Shown: positions 35,646 to 47,701 of the stretch, one piece after another
How the letters are laid out: the number at the start of each line of letters is the position of its first letter
Numbering within the stretch: the stretch's first letter is position 1
Source: Gnetum montanum
Lineage: Eukaryota > Streptophyta > Gnetopsida > Gnetales > Gnetaceae
DNA: 53,438 nt
Direction: 5' to 3'
Assembly: GCA_015680685.1 (NCBI GenBank)
Contig: MNCI01012718.1
Location: 785,366-838,803 of the forward strand
Program-made: the position numbers and the translations under genes
Notes under the pieces: model-generated
Databases searched by the model: none
Seen by the model: the letters and a program-made list of their open reading frames with translations, nothing else
What the model was told of the DNA's origin: nothing

Positions 35646-38020
35646 TTAAAGGTTTACAGCTCTCGTAGCATTACGTTGCTGCGGTTGAGTGGGGAGTTCC
35701 CCTTGCATTGTTGGAGCAGGTGGTAGTGGAACTATTGGTGGATGAGTGGCGGATGGATTCGGAGGATGGTACGCATGTGGTGTGTCTTTCGTAGGAGAAG
35801 GAGTCCTAAAATACTCCTGAACTTGGTAGTGACGTTGTGGGGTTGCGTGACCAATAGAGTCACTTGGAGAAACCGGCTGCTGCATGTAGTAGCCATACGA
35901 GTCTGGTTGTTGGTAAGGGTATTGTTGTCTAGGCAATGGAATCCCCCATGACTGTGGGTGTTGCCACTACTGATGTTGCCAAATAGGTTGTGGCGAAGTT
36001 CCACTTGGATAATATGTTAACGGTTGGTGGAACTGCCTTGGGTTACCTTGGGGATAAGGTAACCTTCGAGGTGCCTGCCGTCTGTTAAGTCTTGTGTTGA
36101 GCGCATATACCCCGGACTCTTGCAAATGTGAGATTATTGGCCAACATCCCTTAGGATGGTCATATTGGCAGATCTCACATCCATTGTCATTGTCTATGTC
36201 AGAATCCACAACCTCATCGGAGATAATCATTTTTCCCTTACCCCTATCACGTGCATGGCCTGAATCTCTCCGCTTTTTCTTATCGTGGTCACTACTTCGT
36301 TCCTCCTTAGACTCCTCTACGATTTTTAGGACAGTTTTAATTTTACTATCTAAGGAGCTCCATATTTCATCTACCTTAGCTAATACTTTTGTTGTTAGCT
36401 TTTGAAGAAGCAAGGTTTTCCTATTCACCAACTCTTCGAGTGGTGACTCATCCTCTTCATTGCAAAATCTCACTCCCTTCTTTCAGAGGGAAGGATCACG
36501 GTTATATTCTTCCACGATTTCTCTTTTCCGTAGCTGCCCTTCTTCTTTAGCTACTTGGTTCAACAATCAATGAATTTCATGGGATCTAAGTTCAGATAGT
36601 CTCCCTTGGGCGTATGTCCCAAGGGTTCTCCTCCTCTCATGTCTTAGCCCATCTACGAGGTGGTGGAGTTGATCTCTTTGTGTGTAACCATGGCCCAGGC
36701 AACGATGTAGCAATGCATAAGATCGGCCCATGGTAGCATCCAAGGGTTCATGATTACCCTGCTTCCATTCTTGGATCTACTTACGCAAGTTGGAAACTCT
36801 GGAGTACATTTGGTATTTATCGTTGAACAACTCTAACATCGTACTCCATCTCCTAATGGTTTCCAGCTCTAAGGACCGGTACCAACTCTCTGCTTCCTTT
36901 ATGAGTGTCTTAGGAAAAAATTTAATTTCTACCACTCACTCTCAATATTTTGCAAGGCGCAAGCATTGTGGAATGCCTGTAAATGATTTTGCAGATCAAC
37001 ATTGTATCCCCCTTCGAAGCGTGGGATATTATTCATATCTAATCTCTTGATCCAGCTATCTTTTTGATGCCTTGTAGGTATTCTCACAGCCTCTGTAATA
37101 TCTAGCATACTTCAGGTGGCAAGTAGGGGTTTGTCATGATCATCTCTCTCATGACATCTATGATGCCTACATTTTTCCCTACTTTTCCTTCTTTCATGCT
37201 TTGATTCTCTTGACTGCCCTCGTCCTCGCTCTTGACTGTCTCGTCGAGGTCTCTCATTTTGCTTACCTGTATCCTCACCGTTATGCTCTTTGTGACTGTG
37301 CCCTGATGTGGAAGGAGAGGGTGAATAGTGTGATGAAGGGGAAGAAGAAGGAAAACCATCGTCATGACGATGTTTCTTACCTTCTCTTTTGTGGCTACGG
37401 CCCCGATCGTGATGACGATTAGAATGTCCATCCTTGTCATGTGTTTTTATTCCCTCAGTGAATAGTTGGTGTTCATGGGGATTAGAACCAAGGTTGTACA
37501 TCATGGAGCGCAGGTTCTGATACCCCACCTCCTCACTATTGTTAGGAGGGGGAACATTATTTTGTGGAGAACCTATTGAGATAGGTTTACCACCCTTAAC
37601 TTCTCTTATGATAGGCAAAGCATTACGGGGGCCTTTGCCCTTCAACGATGTGTGGCGAATCTCCTGTCGCAAGTCCTGTTGACGTTGTGCTTCTGTGGGA
37701 TGGTAGTCCCTTGTGTTATAATCTTCTGCAACTTATTCAGCATATAGCTGTGTCATGTTTATTTGTGCAAGCACATGAAGGAGCATGTTGGGGATTGCAC
37801 GATCTGGGGGTAACACTATGTTACCTTGCAAATCACACCAATGTAGTTGTTCATCCTGATGGAGGATAAAAGTAAAGTTGGGTATATACTCATTGGGATA
37901 AATATATGCCACACTGAATTCCTAAGGAATTGGCAGATTTTGGTTATGTGTGTTACATTGTCGATTGTCTCTTGTGTGATCCCTAGGTGAAGTGCTTTTA
38001 TGAGAAGAAGAAGAAGAAAT
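35646..38020 (-). pseudogene. Element 2 gag
   Basis: Minus strand, in several open blocks. N-terminal YIYPNEYIPNFTFILHQDEQ-like block (near 37900); RS-like tract 37200-37430 (HDRGRSHKREGKKHRHDDGF); gag core with LDMNNIPRFEGG-like sequence near 37000; then NRKTLLLQKLTTKVLAKVDE and CQYDHPKGCWPIISHLQESG (35967-36473); and a Pro/Gln-rich tail (35646-35936). Same arrangement as elements 1 and 4. Confidence 0.8.
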
Positions 38021-38148
38021 TGTTATTTTACTCGGTGTGTTGATTAACCGTTATATAAATTTTTTGTTTAATTAACCCTAAGGGTTCATTTAAGCTTCCC
38101 AATGATGTGGATGATTTCCTATGTTCTGCTTAGTGCACAAACACTTAG

Positions 38149-38167
38149 TCCCCGGCAACGGCGCCAA
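38149..38167 (-). other. Element 2 primer-binding site, unmutated tRNA-Asp type
   Basis: Minus-strand reading immediately inside the LTR is TTGGCGCCGTTGCCGGGGA, the PBS described for plant Athila/Calypso-type elements and complementary to the 3' end of tRNA-Asp (established knowledge). Confidence 0.92.
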
Positions 38168-39001
38168 TGATGAGTGGCGAGGTACCCCTACACTCAACCA
38201 TACGAATACAAGCATTACACGCGTGATCCGGTCAAACTCTGCAGATTAAGTGCCTACACGCCTCATGGAACACTTAAGGTTAATCGTTCGTTGTCTTCCC
38301 AGACTTGTATTTGTCATGGTTGTATGGTTAAGTAAGTTTGAGGTATGTGATTTTATAGTTTTTATGTTTATCTCCTATGCTAATGAGGTAAAGGGTGAAG
38401 AGACTAATTAACTAACTTTAACTAACTAACCAAGCCTTAATTAACCTAGCATCAACATCCGTTCCCATTTATCATTCATACCCTGAACCAATGCAACCTT
38501 GGTTACCAAACGCTATTCGTTACTAGGATTACCAAGCGTAACGCACATGCTCGAAGAGGTCGTATTGAATGCACTTAACTATGGGAGAAGGGTTGAGGGA
38601 GATTTAATTAACTAATAAAGAATTAAAACATAAACAATAAATAACAATAAGTAAAGTCCTATTTAGCCTATTTAGCTTAGTCCATGCACTGCAAGGTGTA
38701 TCCAATAGTTCGTCTTTATTTCTATACACAAACTTGTGTTCAGGTACAATATTTGCTCGAATAAAGATCTATTTACTTTGGGGCTCCTACTGCAGGCACA
38801 TGGAAATTATTCTATCTCTAGAGAGGTAAAATTGCCAGAGTTTCACTAAGGGTCTAGATCCATATTGAGAAATAAGGGAGAGCTGCTTCTTATTTATAGA
38901 AATGGCGGCGGACTATGATATCGCATACGCAATATCATAGGAGAAGACGCGATATCACGGCAGACGCGATATCGCTGCCCATGCGATATCGCGTCCCATT
39001 A
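38168..39001 (-). repeat. Element 2 5' LTR with GATATC-type palindromes
   Basis: Starts TGATGAGTGGC and ends ...CCCATTA before the duplication. On the minus strand the U3 has five copies of a GCGATATCGCG-like palindrome (about 38918-38996, one decayed to aatatc), followed by a TATAAATAAG box (minus, near 38896) and R/U5 shared with the other LTRs. Confidence 0.9.
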
Positions 39002-39006
39002 GAAGG

Positions 39007-41902
39007 AATCTTAATATCTTATTCAAAGGGAATTGCAAACGTATTGAATGTGCCTAATTAATGAGCAAAGGTGGCACAAATATCAACTAAATTTGACATA
39101 GATACCAGGAAGCTATAGTTATAGTGGGCGTATGGCAAGGAAGATAAAGAATACAATGAATTGACTACAGAAGAAAAGATCTATTTCAAAATTGGCACTT
39201 ATCACCTATTTCCTACCAAAGGATTGAATAGAATCCCTACATATGCGGCTAGAGGGAGTGGAATATTAATGGGAAAATTCAATGCAAACATCACTCACCT
39301 CTACTTCAAAAAAATCCAAAGGCAGTTTGAAGAAAAGAAGGCAAGGAAGGTAACACTTCCATTTCCTTGCCTTATTTGGAAGTTGATGAAGCACTATATA
39401 GTTGATGCGTCGACTAGGCCACGTATACGGGGCCCCTTATACGCGGCCGTGTCAACGCTATCCTAGCCTATAAATAAGAGGGCCTTTCGCCTCATTTAGG
39501 GACCTTTTTAGTTAGTTGTAGCGAAGCCCTTGCATTTTGTTTCCATAGGAGTTAGATTATTTTCTCAAGTGCATGCCCGCAGTGTGATGCTTGTAATTGT
39601 ACGACACCTTTATTTGAGTGTGACATACTTGGACACGCACATGACCGGAAATAAAGATCGAGATTACTTCATCATTGCAGCATTCACTTAGTTTTAATTG
39701 TTTAATTATTATTGTTAATTGTTATTGTTATTTATTATTTTCTTAGTTAATATTTCTTTATCATCATTTACTATTCCTGTTGTTAGATGCAGAATGAGTA
39801 TGACTTAATCACGAGCATTTAAGTGTGACTACTTGGTAACTGAGTAGCGTACCTAGGACCTATGCTTGGTAATCCCAGTAGTAGTCGTGCACGAGGTCCA
39901 AGATGTGTATGGGTGATTAATGAACAGATGCTCATCGCACTTAGGCTAGCTTAGACTCATTTTCTATTACTCATTAGTTTAATCAAGATTATTTTCCATT
40001 GTCTCTAGGAGTAGCACTAATTTAGGATCACATCATACGCCTCACTCTGGACTAAACCATACATGACAAAGCAAATACTAGTCTAGGTGGGAAGATAGCG
40101 AACTACGATCAACGTGTAACTATCTAGATACCACAACTAGCCTGTCCACAGAGTTCGACTGGATCGTGCGTGAATGCTCGTATTCATATGGTTGAGTGTA
40201 GGGGTACCTAGCCGCTCATCAGAAGTTATGTAAACGGGTTGGTATCCAAAGGTATACAAATGATGCATTGAGGAAGGCACAAAATGCTTCCTATGCCAAA
40301 ATGCTCAATCTAGTGCCTTCCAAAAAGGACCAATTAGAAGAATAACTAGGCATTGAGGAGACTACCCAACTTACAAGACAATAGTAGTAGCAACCACAAG
40401 TTCCACCACTATTGCCATAAGATTATAGGTCTTTAATGAGTCATCTGTAGCAAATTGTAGAAACCATCAGTTGGGGAAGCAGGGAAGAGGCCAATTTATT
40501 CAAATTTATTAATGACGTAGTTAGGTGAACCATTTCAACCAATGCTACCAGTGGACAAATATTGTTACAGTTAGGAGAAGAGGCCTAATGTTTACAATAG
40601 ATTTCTAGGAACACCACATTATTCCAAGTGGTGCTTGAATTGAGAGAAAGAGCCATAGTTGTGATCATGTAGCACCATGATGTAGTGAGAGCTGCAGAAG
40701 TGATCACAAACCATAATAAAGTATTTTTTAATGTACCTATTGTGCCAACGATTGATATTTCTGGAGCCAAAGATGCTAAAATGATAGTTGGTACCTCTAT
40801 GACTCTTACAGATCATGAAGATGTGTTGGATAGACTGTTGCAGATAGGACAAGTTATGATAAATCTATTTGATATTCATAGTGATAACACTACAACATAG
40901 TTTGAATTAATAGCCACCAAAGGAAAATTAATCATGGTTGAAACCAAGGTAGAACATGCTAATAATGAGCTTCATAGATTACAAGAAGGGCTTGTAGCCC
41001 TAAGAGCAGAAAGCAGAGATCCAACTCAGTTCATAGCACCAGATCAGATAGTACAATTAAAAACTAAGTAGATCAATTTCATTCTAAAAAGAAACAAAGA
41101 TATAGTAGATGAGAAAGAATAGGCATTATGGAATGCTTCAATGGCTAGAACCCAATCATATGCCCATGCTAAAGCACTTGCTACCTTACAAGAAGATAAT
41201 AAACAACTTGCTATAGACAACATGAGGTTGACCACAGTAGAAAAGTAGAAAAAAACTTTACAAGAAAGTATCCATTAGTTGAGAGAGCAACTGATGAAGG
41301 TCAACCAAGATATGAGTCACCTCGTAAGAGAAAACAAAACCCTCTCTATGGAGGAGGTACACACCATTAGACAAAAATCAGCTATTAAAATCAATATGTG
41401 GCAAAATAAGGCCAAGAAACATGAAAGACTTAAAGAACACTTTCAAGAACAAGTGGGTATATATAAATAGATAAATGAGAAAGAGATCCAGATGGTAAAG
41501 GCCAAAATTAGTTCAATTGTAGCACAAAATCCTGATTGGTAGCCCATCTTGGATAGCATGGCCCAGGCCTATTAAGTGGAAGTGAAAAATAAAGACTTGT
41601 AGATAGAGGACTTAATAGAATACATGGTGTTAGCAAACCTCCAATATGCTAATCTAGCCATGTTAACAGTAGGTGGGCCCAAAAATGAACTAGAATAGCA
41701 AGTAGCAACCACTTATGCTTTATATGAGAAGGAGTTTGTAGATAGAAAAGATGCTCTACAAAAACTTCAAGTAGAAAACTCAGAACTAGAAGTAGTTAAG
41801 GCTAGCTACTAGGGGCAAAAGGATGTAGTAGCGAATATGGCCAAAAGATTAACGAACTATCATGAACTTAGCGAAAAGGCCAGAGCTTTTGAAGAAGAGT
41901 GA
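39007..41902 (+). pseudogene. Element 3 internal reading frame: long coiled-coil protein, heavily decayed
   Basis: One plus-strand frame can be followed from about 39016 to 41902, interrupted by the solo LTR at 39384-40221; the frame is kept across it once the LTR and one duplication copy are discounted. Recognisable parts: TTEEKIYFKIGTYHLFPTKG upstream, SGAKDAKMIVGTSMTLTDHE, then long heptad-like helices such as MKVNQDMSHLVRENKTLSME and KARAFEEE. About twenty in-frame stops occur, most of them TAG, nearly all in Gln/Trp/Arg-type contexts. It has no gag, protease, RT or integrase motif and I do not recognise the family. It lies just upstream of a PPT and 3' LTR of the same LTR family, so it replaces gag-pol in a non-autonomous element. 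Confidence 0.65.
39384..40221 (+). mobile_element. Solo LTR inserted in element 3
   Basis: 838 bp from TGATGAAG to CTCATCA, with the duplication gaagt at 39379-39383 and 40222-40226 and no internal sequence. The U3 has a 22-bp near-palindrome centred on ggggcccc (39422-39443), then TATAAATAAG (39469-39478), an AATAAAG box in R (near 39649) and the U5 phrase cttggtaatcccagtagtag. It arose by recombination between the two LTRs of a full element. Confidence 0.9.
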
Positions 41903-42327
41903 TGATAGTTTTCGGTGTGGTATGTCAAAGCTAATCAGATGTTTTTGCAACTACCATGTCTATGGAACATGACAAATCCATCAAACATTGGTTCATTAGC
42001 ATGGATGATCCATGATCCAAGAACAGAAGAAGAGAAGTTGTAGGCACTCCTGAATAAGTACCAATTTTAAAAGCTTGACAACAAGGGGAAGAAACCTATG
42101 GAAGAGCCACCTCCACTTAGAACAACATAAGGCTACATTCAACCTTACTAGATTTTGTTTTTTATTCTTTATCAAAATTGTCATGTCATGTGTTCATTTT
42201 TGTAAACTCCACCATGGCACTAGAGAGTCATGTATATAGAAGTCAGTGTCATGTAGATCTACCTTCCAATTTTGTAAGGAACTCCATCCTCATTTTGTTT
42301 TAACTCTAGGATGGATTTTCAGTTTGT

Positions 42328-42337
42328 TGTGGGGGTA
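42328..42337 (+). other. Element 3 polypurine tract
   Basis: tgtgggggta directly before the TGATAAAT start of the 3' LTR, the same as the tract next to element 1's 3' LTR. It ties the coiled-coil unit to this family and strand. Confidence 0.8.
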
Positions 42338-43143
42338 TGATAAATCCAAAAATTTCAAGCCAATGATATCGTAGTTACAATATTGTATCTACGATATCAT
42401 GGATACATTATCGTATCTCAACATATGTTATTGTATAAATGATATTGCAAGGTGTGTGCCAGCCTATATAAGCACATAGATCCACAGTAGATTTGATAGC
42501 CTAGTAACAAAACTTTTTTAATTTGTTTTCTTGAATTCAGTGCTTAGCAATGTGTGCCCGTAGTGTGATGTTTTGTAATTGAACGGAATCTTTATTCGAG
42601 TGTGATGTACTTGGATGCATTACATGGCTAGCAATAAAGATTGAGATTACTCTACATCATTGCAACAACACTTAGTTTTATTTATGTTTTCAATTAGTTT
42701 ACTATTTTCATAGTTAATGTTTACCATTCCTTGCAATTTATTTTTAATGTCATTAAGCAGAATGAGTATGACTAATCTCAAGCACGTAAGTGTAACTACT
42801 TGGTAACCAAATAGTACTATCGCTTAGTACACCCAATAGTGTAGTACTTGGTAATCCCAGTAGTAGTTGAACAAATTCCAAGGTGTGACCAGAAGATTAG
42901 GACTGATTTCTCATCATCACTTAGATTTAGAAATCCTTACTTTCACTTTATGTTTACTAGGAGCTTAATGGCCAATACAATATCAACATCATATACCTCA
43001 TTGTGAGTTAAGCCATATGCATTGATTTTACTAGCTTACATGGGAAGACAAAGATTGTGAATGCTAACTAATTATTGGTATAATCACATTGCCTTATTTG
43101 TGGAGCTCAATTGGGATTGCACGTGAACACTTGTATCTCATAT
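42338..43143 (+). repeat. Element 3 3' LTR, 3' end lost
   Basis: Starts TGATAAATCC. U3 (42365-42450) has imperfect GATATCGTA/TACGATATC palindromes; then CTATATAAGCAC as TATA box, and R/U5 sequence (gtgtgcccgtagtgtgatg, aataaagattgagattac, ggtaatcccagtagtagt) shared with the solo LTR. Similarity to other LTRs stops near 43143, where LINE sequence starts. Confidence 0.8.
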
Positions 43144-43990
43144 CACATTGCTCATAAATTTTTGATTCAAGTTTGAGATGCTCTTTTATGACTCTCTCCC
43201 AAAGCTTCATAGTATGGCTTGTTAGCTTGATCCCTCTATAGTTTGCACAATTTTGTACATCTCCTTTACTTTTGTAAATGGAAACAACAAAGCTTTTTCT
43301 CCAATTTTTGATATTTTTCCATCCTTCAAAATTTTGTTAAATAATTGTATCAGCCAAGAAATTCCTATATCTCCCCATGCTTTCCAAGCTTCTATAAGAA
43401 TATTATCTAGTCCAACAGCCTTTCCATTTTTCATCTTTAATAAGGCTATCTTTACCTTAGAGAAGGAAAGTTCATTAACCAAATCAAAATTTAGTTATTC
43501 TTTTTGGATGTCTTCTCTTGAAGTTTTTTTATTTAATAATTCTTGAAAATAATTTTTTCACCTATCCAAAATTTCATTGTCTTTTACAAAAATTCTTTCA
43601 TTTACTTCCTTAATGCATTTGACATGATTAATGTCCTTATATTTCTTGTTTCTAATTTTTTTCAATTTATAAATAGATTTCTCTTTTTTTTTTTGTTTCT
43701 AATTTCTCATAAAAGCTATCCATGGCCTTATGTTTAGCTTTGGCTACTACTATAATTACCTTCTTCTTTGCCATTTTCTTATTAACCTATTTTCTTGGCT
43801 ACCACTTTGCTGACATTCCTTAAAGCATATTTTCTTATTTTGAATAGTGTGTTGCACTTCATCACTTCATTGCCACGTCTCCTTTGGGATGTATTTTTTG
43901 CCTTTTGTTTCATCCAAAATGTTCTTTCTAGTTTTCTAAATACAACTTTCCATCTATCCTTAAATTAAATTTGTAAAGCAATTTCAATTC
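43144..43990 (-). pseudogene. RTE-type LINE reverse transcriptase fragment
   Basis: Minus strand. KIALLKMKNGKAVGLDNILI and EAWKAWGDIGISWLIQLFNK are the RTE-clade RT start (MK.GKAVGPDGIP.EVWK), followed by IKLTSHTMKLWERVIKEHLK. Upstream coding (43482-43960) with stops carries the linker with YFQELLNKK. The catalytic FADD region is absent because the fragment ends at the element 3 LTR. Confidence 0.8.
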
Positions 43991-45334
43991 TAGGTGCCTC
44001 CATGAAGCACTTGTTCTTTGAATAAGATGATGTTACCTTCTTTCAAATTCCACCATTTAGGCATTTGGTTCCTCCACACCCCCAACCCCCAACAATACCC
44101 ACCACCCCAATTTGTAGAGCATATATGATAATGATGTTATTTCCAAGGACAACTTTGATGCCCATAATTCAATCACCATGGCTATATACTTGTATCACTT
44201 TATCTTTTATAGATTGATCAATGATGATGCCCACTACTATAGTTATCCCTTGTATAAAATAAATAATAATATAAGTGCCTCCTCCCCTCCATATATTAGA
44301 AAAATACAAATAAATTCTAGTGTACTATTACCTTTGTTTAAAAAAAATAACTAAAACTACAATATGTACCCCTTAACAAGGGGATGTTGGAATTTAAAAC
44401 AAGTAAAACATAGGTACACCCTGAGATATATAATCTAGTTAGAACATTATATAACTTATCATTATACACCAAAATTAAACCCATGACCTAGAGCTTCCAA
44501 ATCAAGTGTTTTACTACTAGGCTAACACCTCATTGTTATATAATAGGAACAATGTAATTCTCACACTACCATAACTACCCCTTATAACAACACCAACACA
44601 ATTCTCAAACCCTCCAAAAAAATCCTTAAATTGAACAAATAACCTATGAATAAAAAATAATGATAAAATTAGGGGAAGGGGAGGGGGGAAGGAGAAAGAA
44701 CCTAAATTAACTAAGACATAGATACACCCCAAGATATACAACATGTCCTAGGTAAACTTGACCTTTCCCTCAAACACAACAAACAAATCAAAAAACCTTC
44801 AATCCCCCTCCTTAGCATGTTCTACTTAAAACAATAAATAAATAAAAAAACCTCCAATCCCTATATAGGAACAAAATAAAATATTTACAAATAACCACTT
44901 CATCTAGCAACTACTAGACCAAAGACTAAAATAACATGAACCTAAAAACTATAAAAGAAAAATAAAACCAACTATAGAGAAGAAATAGATGAGTAGACAA
45001 AAACAATGGAAAAAACCAAGTGAAACAAAAAATGAGAGAGGTTTCATGTGAGGGTAGCAACAACATTGAATTGGATTATATATATTTTATATAAGGTGAC
45101 TGAGAACATATGGCCTAAAAAGTCAACCAAGCTTTGAGTTTTCAACTTAAGAATGATTAACCAAACATATTCTTACCTCTAAACTAGATGCTACCTAAAG
45201 AATGTTTAACAAGATAATACAAATACCACAGCAAACAACACCATCTTTTCCTACCCATCCTCTATTTTAAACTTTTACTCTAGGACAAAATTTTTCTAAT
45301 GTTGAACTGAAATTTCTGAGTACATTCACAATGA
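43991..45334. other. AT-rich DNA with a reverse SINE-like head
   Basis: At 44470-44530 the minus strand reads gttagcctagtagtaaaac and catgggtttaatttt, closely related to the SINE-like head at 32295-32358. The phrase 'acata(g)gtacaccc(t/c)gagatata' occurs at 44408 and again near 44717, a duplicated fragment. Nothing else is recognised. Confidence 0.5.
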
Positions 45335-46378
45335 AAGTTTTTTTAAAATATGGAGATTCTTAGTGTTGTAGTAGATTCAGTTATGATGTTCAGACTTTAT
45401 AATCTTTAAACTATTGGCCTGTTCTTATACTTGTAAATGTGAAGGTTGACATTTTTTTCCAATATGTGTCCACTTTTTTCTTACAAAAAGGTCATGTACT
45501 TCTTATAAATTATCTACTACCATTCCTATTTTTAACATGCATCCAACATCAAAGGCATGCTAATAAGGGTTGAAATTCCTTAAAAGTACTTCATGTTGCT
45601 TTTGATGTTTGTCATTTTTTCCTCATTTGTAGTTCATGTTTAGTAGCTTCTTTTATGTTTTAGCTCGTACATGTAATCCACATACACTTTTGAACTAATA
45701 AGCCTTCTTCTTTCTTTGCATATGCTAATTGAAGCTAAAGTCTAGAGCCTTTCAGGTTCTAGAATCCATGCTTAATTAAGGTCTTCTTATTGGGAACCTA
45801 CATGTTTGTTTGAGTTCTAGATTTAAGAGTAGTAGTGATAATTCTACCATTACTATTATTTCTTCCACTACTTTTGCTAGGTAAACTAGCTCTAGCTTTA
45901 TTAGAACAATATAATTCATCGACATCCAAACTCTTCTAAACTAAACTATGCATCCAAGTTATGATGGAGAACATCTAGTTGATTGAATGATGCTACACAA
46001 AGTTTCTACTTTACATGAAGTTGCTCTTCTTTAGGCTATTTCTATTAGAGAAAATTTTAAATTGTAAAAATTCTTGATGCTGTAGTTGATTCAATTTTAA
46101 TGTTTAGACCTTCTCATCTTCAGATTATTGACCTACTCTCACACCTATAAATGTGAGGGTTGTCATTTTTTTCTTTCCAACATGTGTTCACTTTTTTCTT
46201 ACATAAAGGGTCATGTTCTTCCTATAAATTATTTACTGCCATCCCTATTTTTGGCATACATCTAACATTAAAGGCATGTTGATGAGGGGTGAAATTCTCA
46301 GAAAGCTCTTCATGTTACTTCTAATGTTTATCATTTTTACCTCATTTGTAATTCATGTTTAGTAGCTTCTTTCATGGT
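45335..46378 (+). repeat. Diverged direct repeat of about 330 bp
   Basis: 45335-45660 and 46050-46378 align along their length (shared phrases: cacttttttcttaca, gtcatg, ttataaatta, ccctatttttggcat-like, ttcatgtttagtagcttctt). By eye roughly four bases in five agree. They are separated by about 390 bp of unrelated DNA. Possibly LTRs of a small element or an old duplication; ends are not clear. Confidence 0.65.
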
Positions 46379-47700
46379 TTGTAGTTTCTTTACTTTTCCA
46401 AAATTTTGTTTGATCTTTGCCAACTCTCTTTAGCTGCTACACGTGATCCTCATAAAATTTTGAGCCTCTAAAATTTTGAAATCATATTATTCCTAGGTAT
46501 TTAGATCAACAACAAGCCAACTCAATTAATTAACCTAAGAAATCTTAAATTATGCACAACTAAACTTAATCAATCATATAGAGAGTTAAACTATAGGAAA
46601 ACATAAAGCAAATTGAAATACAAGAATAGTATAGTAGTCAAGAAAACATTTCCATATCTATTCAGTATATCATAATCAATGATGCAATATTCATGGTTCA
46701 ATAAGAAAATTAGAAATTAGGCTATGCATGTTAATACTCTTGTTTGTTGGCTAGCAAGAATAAGGATTAGTTAAGTAATAATTCATAAATTAAATTATTG
46801 AAACTCTTAATAGAAGAATCAAGCTAGCCATAACCAATAGTAGTCAACAAACCATAATGCACAATGATAGTAAAAATTACATGTAACATCACATAGGTAT
46901 AGGTGTTAGAGAAGATCAAGTAGTAGTTATGTTGCTTTCTTTCCTACAATAGTGATATAGAATCATATAACATATACATGAGCCAAAAGCTAAATATCTA
47001 TCATAAAAAGCCATACTTCAAATCTTCCAAAAAAATGCCAACATCTTGAATTTTGTGATGTAGAGGATAGAAGTTTTCCTTATGAAATGAATGGGTTTGA
47101 TATTCTCATATTAAAATAACAATAAAAAAATAATTCCAGGTTCCAAAAATAGATATTAGTGTTATTGAACTTTGGTAATAGGAAAGATATTGTAGGACAA
47201 GATTAATAAACAAGTTTGTAATCTTATTTTAAAATATAACTAAAATTCCATTGATCCTATACACACATCCAATTTTTTTTATTAAGGATCAAATCATAAT
47301 TCTTCTTGAATCATTAAAACATACATGATATTATTCATCAAAAGATTGTTCAACCAAATAACTAGTCACAATAAGTCTATAAATCAATAATTTCAAATCA
47401 AATCATTGATATAGTAGTATTTTATTTTTTTTCCTAGCAATACTCATAGTACAAAAATTCTTTTAATGTAACTCTTCTAACCATAAATAATATGAAATTA
47501 AATGAAATGAAGCTGTATTACATCCAAAGATCCATAGGATCTATTGGAAAAATATTACATCTTCATGAAAAATAAAGATAGAATCTATGAATTGACTAAG
47601 TACCTAGGGAGACATCAAAAATAAATCATAGAGTTTTTTTGTTGTAACATTATAACACTATCTCAAATGGGTAGTCACAACAAAGGAAAAAAAAAAAAAT
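46379..47700. other. AT-rich DNA, nothing recognised
   Basis: No coding, RNA or repeat signature was seen in this stretch. Confidence 0.5.
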
Positions 47701-47701
47701 A

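Larger units (their letters stand above)
32735..39001 (-). mobile_element. Element 2: gag-protease-only Ty3/gypsy derivative
   Basis: A 6267-bp element flanked by the duplication gaagg (32730-32734, 39002-39006). The right end is a complete 834-bp LTR; the left LTR keeps only about 440 bp. Gag and protease are present, but relative to element 1 the region from after protease to the integrase end (about 2.8 kb) is missing, replaced by about 250 bp (34713-34985) without clear similarity. It therefore has no RT, RNaseH or integrase and could only have moved with proteins from a relative, or lost them after insertion. Confidence 0.88.

Noticed and set aside
38918-38996. GATATCGCG-type repeats as a CRISPR-like array
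   Set aside because: Spacing is irregular, units are short palindromes, and they sit in U3 of plant LTRs.
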